Source: Cercis canadensis (lineage: Eukaryota; Streptophyta; Magnoliopsida; Fabales; Fabaceae). Taken from it: a DNA stretch of 64,000 nt. Shown in pieces: positions 60,801 through 64,000 of this stretch (its first letter is position 1; each line of letters begins with the position of its first letter). The stretch is from positions 1-64,000 of the forward strand of contig QAOA01004174.1 in assembly GCA_003255065.1 (NCBI GenBank), given 5' to 3'. The notes below the pieces were generated by a model. It was given only the letters and a program-made list of their open reading frames with translations, made no database searches and was not told the origin of the DNA. Both the position numbers and the translations under genes were made by a program.

Positions 60801-60906
60801 TTGCATTGGAATTGCAGCTGTTTCATGGCCAATTGGTTGGGTTGTGAAGTTGATACCTGTTCCAGAGAAACCATTACTCAGATATCTGAAGATGAAGAGG
60901 CAATAA
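57865..60906 (+). CDS. ACA12: Autoinhibited P-type Ca2+-ATPase, ACA12/13-like, intronless, 1013 aa
   Basis: This is a P2B-type pump that exports Ca2+ from the cytosol using ATP, probably at the plasma membrane. Seen: an N-terminal basic-aromatic stretch KRWHAAFVTIFCSRAF (about 27-42), where ACA pumps bind calmodulin; a first membrane helix at about 140-167; TGES at 266-269; PEGLP at 397-401; the phosphorylated Asp 440 in DKTGTLT; MITGDN at 664-669; GDGTNDAPAL from 743; and C-terminal helices ending LRYLKMKRQ. All catalytic motifs are intact. The whole gene is one exon, as known for the ACA12/ACA13 branch; most other ACA genes are split. The start is the first ATG in frame and gives the family's usual N-terminus. 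Promoter: TATA box, two CGCG boxes and an upstream tandem duplication. Which of ACA12 or ACA13 is closer cannot be said. Confidence 0.95.
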   Translation: MSISLLTNLERIEALLNAPNNLTTANKRWHAAFVTIFCSRAFMSHIESNKNKPKLSPSSSFTIIDLNPHHSFSIDQTSLTKVVREKNLDTLQNLGGIDWVASALETNVDYGIQGDEKDITRRNEEFGSNTYTKLPSKGFFHFVVEAFKDLTILILLACASLSLGFGIKEHGLKEGWYDGGSIFVAVFIVISMSSISNYRQNRQFDKLSQVSNNIQIEVIRSGRRQQISIFEILVGDIICLKIGDQIPADGLFLDGHSLQVDESSMTGESDHVEVNKSHHPFLFSGTKVVDGYAKMLVTSVGMNTTWGQMMSSISRDSDEQTPLQARLNMLTSTIGKVGLAVAFLVLLVLLIRYFTGNTKDDNGNTEYLGSKTKFDDIFNAVVGIVAAAVTIIVVAIPEGLPLAVTLTLAYSMKKMMADQAMVRKLAACETMGSATTICTDKTGTLTLNQMKVTKFWLGQEPVEEGAYSSVAPHVRRLIREGVALNTTGSVYKSKSDSKFEFSGSPTEKAILSWAVLELNMEMEHLTQNCTILHVEAFNSKKKRSGVLLRRKADNSMHVHWKGAAEMVLKMCSRYCDAFGTVKDLDNTNKLKFEQIIQGMAASSLRCIAFAHTEVAEEEHQDEENRKVKEDGMTLLGIVGIKDPCRPGVKKAVEACQHAGVNVKMITGDNVFTAKAIATECGILRPGQDTSSTVVEGEEFRNYTPEERLEKVDKICVMARSSPFDKLLMVQCLKQKGHVVAVTGDGTNDAPALKEADIGLSMGIQGTEVAKESSDIVILDDNFASVATVLRWGRCVYNNIQKFIQFQLTVNVSALVINFVAAVSAGEVPLTAVQLLWVNLIMDTLGALALATEKPSMELMDKTPVGRTEPLITNIMWRNLLAQAFYQIAVLLTLQFKGESIFGVTSRVNDTLIFNTFVLCQVFNEFNARKLEKKNVFNGIHRNKLFLGIIGITIVLQVVMVEFLKKFADTERLNWGQWCVCIGIAAVSWPIGWVVKLIPVPEKPLLRYLKMKRQ

Positions 60907-62333
60907 AGATTTACTTACAGATTAGACATTGCTGGGGTTGCATGGCCTAATTGACTATTTTCTCTGTTGCAAAAGAATTGATTTTTTCCCTGTTTGATTT
61001 AGTAAGCAATTGTGTAATTTTTGCTTTCCTCTATTGTTCTATTTTTTTTTTATTCTTTCTCATTTGTAAGAGTACTACTTGGTAAAGCGTTTCTTATTAT
61101 TTGCTTTTATGGTTCATTATATACATTATATGTCAACAATGGATTGATGTAAACAATGCGTCGATGAAAACAATGCTTTTATTTTCTTATGAAATTGCCT
61201 GTAATGCATATTGCTGCCGATGTAAACAAGGCATTGATGATCTAATTTATGTTTGGTTCAAATCCTCATGCATTCTCTCGATCTCTCTCTTGGTTATAGC
61301 TAATGCTACTCTCATCTTCATGCATAATAAATTTGCACACTTTTCTCAAAGGATGATTCCAATTTTCCCTCTCTCTCCAACTGATGGCTCCTTCAATTGC
61401 TCCAAATCATCGGAATCAAATTTCTGCACCGACAAAACTGAGAAGCATAGTGAAATGGGACTAGATCGAGAGAAAACGGATTGAGTCCTATGTGACAGAT
61501 TTCAAGTTGCAGCAATGGTAGAACAAAGGAATAATTGAGGTAAACAATTCACACAATCATCATAAGCTCCATGGAAACAAGAATTCCGTGGAAACAAAGG
61601 AATGGTGGTGGTGAAGCCAACCAACTTGCCAAAGATCAGATGGCAGTGGCTGAGAAGCCATAGCTCCAAGTTTATACGCCAGAGGGATGAGAGAGAAAAA
61701 TAGATAGAGAGAGAGTATGGGTCTAAGATTTGGGATTTGAGTTTGATGAAGATAATGGTGGATAGATTTGTTCTTTTACAAGTAAAATCCTTTCCCATGT
61801 CATGGGAATACGATTCTCAACCCCTGGAGAGAATGTTTTAATAGAAAATTAGGCCAAAAACCATTCCTAGGAGTGTTTTTTCTTAAAAATCTTGCACCAA
61901 GCAGGTGAATCCTACATTCACATGTTGAGATTTCAAAGAAACTAAAAACAATTGTACCAGACGCCCGTTAAGCGCATTGGTCTTAGTGATAACAAACAAA
62001 ATCGGCAAATTGATTGCTGTAATTTCACATCAATCAAAAGATAATAGATCCGCATAAGCTATTTAGTTCTTGAAAAAGCAGGGCCAGAAGTAAGAGCCAT
62101 AACTTGGCTAGAAGACAGTAAAATTTTTCACCAACAGAATATTTAAGCTTCATATGACCCGCCACCACAAATCGAAATTACAGTTACCTAACAAAATCAC
62201 TGTATCCTGTATACAGTAAACCAGATCTTCCAATCACCCATCACTGTATCAAACTAACAGTACTCATATATTTGAATGTTAGCAAAACAATTGAAAACCC
62301 ACATGCGTCCTGAGTGGGATGCTCACCAGACTT
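60907..62333. other. Intergenic: 3' flank of the pump and of CCT2
   Basis: The pump and CCT2 are convergent, and this interval holds both 3' regions. A 127-codon frame at 61101-61484 shows no domain and starts in probable 3' flank. Nothing else is recognisable. Confidence 0.5.
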
Positions 62334-63565
62334 CTACATCCTGTCTTCCCTCCTTCTTGGAGCACAAGTGATGATTTGATCAACTCTAAGGATCATTTCT
62401 GCTGCTTCGGTTGCAGAGCGCAAAACAGCCTCTTTGACTTTGAATGATTCAGATATACCCAATTCTGCCATGTCTCCAACCTATCAGAAAATCAATACAG
62501 CTTAGTCAGAAAGAAATGTGAGAGAGGAAGAAAGCCAAACTAGCAGCCCTATAATATAGCTTTTCCAAACTACTACATAGAGCACTCTCAGTCTCATGCT
62601 CCAAATAACATTAGTTTCATTTTTTGGTGCCAACCGACATGGACTTAACAGTAAGACAGACAAGAAGCCTTGACACTGAACATCTTATTATATCATCATT
62701 CTCATTGAAGCATAATTACTTTCGCCACTAAACTTGATTATTAGTCGTCCTATAGAATAAGGATAACGACAGGAAACCATGCAACAAGAAATGGTGTTCC
62801 AAGACTATAAGAAGCGATACAAAATGGTCTATGTGTGTGTTTGTTGTACATATATGATTACGACCAATTTCTAGAAAAAAGTAACAAACGCCAACATTTC
62901 CATTTCATTATCAAAATCTTTAAAGCAAAAAGTCCTCATCAACTCCATCCATAATAACAACACGCATAGTCTCTAATCTTTTTTTTTTTTTCTATTTTCT
63001 TCTTTGTCTTTTAAAAGAAATAAAAAAAAAACGAAAAGACTTGTTTTCAGTTAAAATCATGTCTTTCAATTTACATTGGCGTTTCTCAAAAGGAACAATT
63101 TATACTAAAAGATGTAACTTTATCCACAAAATGCACCAGCAGTTGAATTACATATCCAAGTTCCTGCATAAGCACGTTGCATTTGAAAGCATGTATTCAC
63201 ATACATCTTAGATTGTTCATACGCCTAGATTCTCAGTTATAGTACTTACGGAACCAGAGATGACATCAAATCCTGCATTACATCCTTCCTTGTGGTGCTC
63301 CGCACGGAGTTGAGAAATTAATTCTGCACTATCCAAACCAGCATTATCAGCAATGATTGTTGGGATAGACAAGAGTGCCCTGGAGAATGCCTCAATGGCA
63401 AGAGACTTCTTCCCAGGAGTTTTCCTGGCCAGCTCATCCACTTCCCTTGCCATCACCATCTCAGGCCATCCTCCTCCAAGCAAAACCCTGCTGTCATTAA
63501 CTGTCTGAGACAGCACGCACAAGGCATCATGCAATGACCTCTCAGCCTCATCGAGAACGTGGTGG
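62334..63565 (-). CDS. CCT2: T-complex protein 1 subunit beta (CCT2), last two exons
   Basis: This is a subunit of the cytosolic TRiC/CCT chaperonin that folds actin, tubulin and other proteins. The penultimate exon is 63250-63565 (acceptor GGCAG|CCACCACG, donor TCC|GTAAGT). It reads [20 protein letters not shown], then [41 protein letters not shown] and [13 protein letters not shown]. The last exon (62334-62480) reads [20 protein letters not shown], then [20 protein letters not shown] and M-stop. Phase across the 769-bp intron is consistent. GGGWPEM and the DNAGLD segment are diagnostic of the group II chaperonin C-terminal half. The 5' exons lie beyond the right edge; 63566-64000 is intron only. 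Confidence 0.93.
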
Positions 63566-64000
63566 CTGCCACAAAAGCAAAGTTGTCAGCACTTCAAGTG
63601 GTAAAAAAAATGAATATCAGGCATTTATTTAAGTCCCAAGATCTAATGTTTATTGATACGCATAAAGAACAACCATCTAGGAACACAAGTACCAGAGTCC
63701 AGCTTACAATGCATTGGTCTACACAATCATATGATTTGAACTATCAAACTAAATGAAACTGCAAGAACAACTTATGCATGTGGGAGTAGAAAGATATGCA
63801 TAAGCAGCTAACATCGCAAACTCCAGCAATTATAGTTATATCACTGAACTCGACAAGCTGCAATTTTATCCATTCCTCAGAAAGGAAAAATATAAAATTT
63901 AGGCTTCAAAAAGTGAAATTTTAATAAATTAGCAGATCATGCACCTGAAACAGCATCAGAAGCAAGCAATTTGTATTAGGTACTAAGATTTACTATGAAT

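Noticed and set aside
61101-61484. 127-codon frame after the Ca2+-ATPase
   Set aside because: Lies in the 3' flank of the pump, has no domain and has unusual composition; chance frame.
1-64000. CRISPR array, operon or bacterial defence system
   Set aside because: The window is plant nuclear DNA; repeats are transposon ends, tandem duplications and assembly joins, with no spacer-repeat regularity.

Overview
The window is nuclear DNA of a flowering plant, most likely a woody eudicot. It has long AT-rich introns with GT-AG borders, plant gene families, and many plant transposon fossils. The species cannot be named from the sequence alone. Eight single 'n' characters mark assembly joins. At most of them the sequence on the two sides is the same stretch repeated, so several apparent local duplications are probably unmerged contig overlaps rather than biology.

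Host genes, left to right: a complete 14-exon lysophospholipid acyltransferase of the LPEAT2 type (694-9596, +); a YqaJ/lambda-exonuclease-like nuclease of the PD-(D/E)XK fold (26710-27696, -, with an unresolved 5' end that may reach about 31.5 kb); a decayed germin-like gene (34038-34844, -); an intronless G-type lectin receptor kinase interrupted by an assembly join (45622-48365, -); an intronless calmodulin-type Ca2+-ATPase of the ACA12/13 group (57865-60906, +); and the last two exons of the chaperonin subunit CCT2 (62334-63565, -), which continues past the right edge. These are unrelated housekeeping, signalling and defence-type genes; nothing suggests that they work as one unit.

The accessory space is transposon-rich. 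A Copia-type solo LTR sits in intron 6 of LPEAT2. tRNA-derived SINEs lie near 11.3, 16.1 and 36.9 kb. A broken Athila-like Ty3/Gypsy element, partly present twice, fills 16.2-23.9 kb and encloses an odd GCGTTT/AAACGC array. It abuts a broken LINE-type RNase H. A decayed Mutator-like element with a GRF zinc finger and a SWIM/zinc-knuckle transposase end lies at 37-42 kb and is joined to a Gypsy LTR-gag fragment. Several hairpin MITEs are present, two with perfect 9-bp target duplications. The most useful second looks are the tandemly duplicated promoters of LPEAT2 and of the Ca2+ pump, two CAMTA-type CGCG boxes at the pump, the DFR (not DFG) motif in the receptor kinase, the loss of all three calcium-ligand positions in the middle EF-hand of LPEAT2, and the GCGTTT array.
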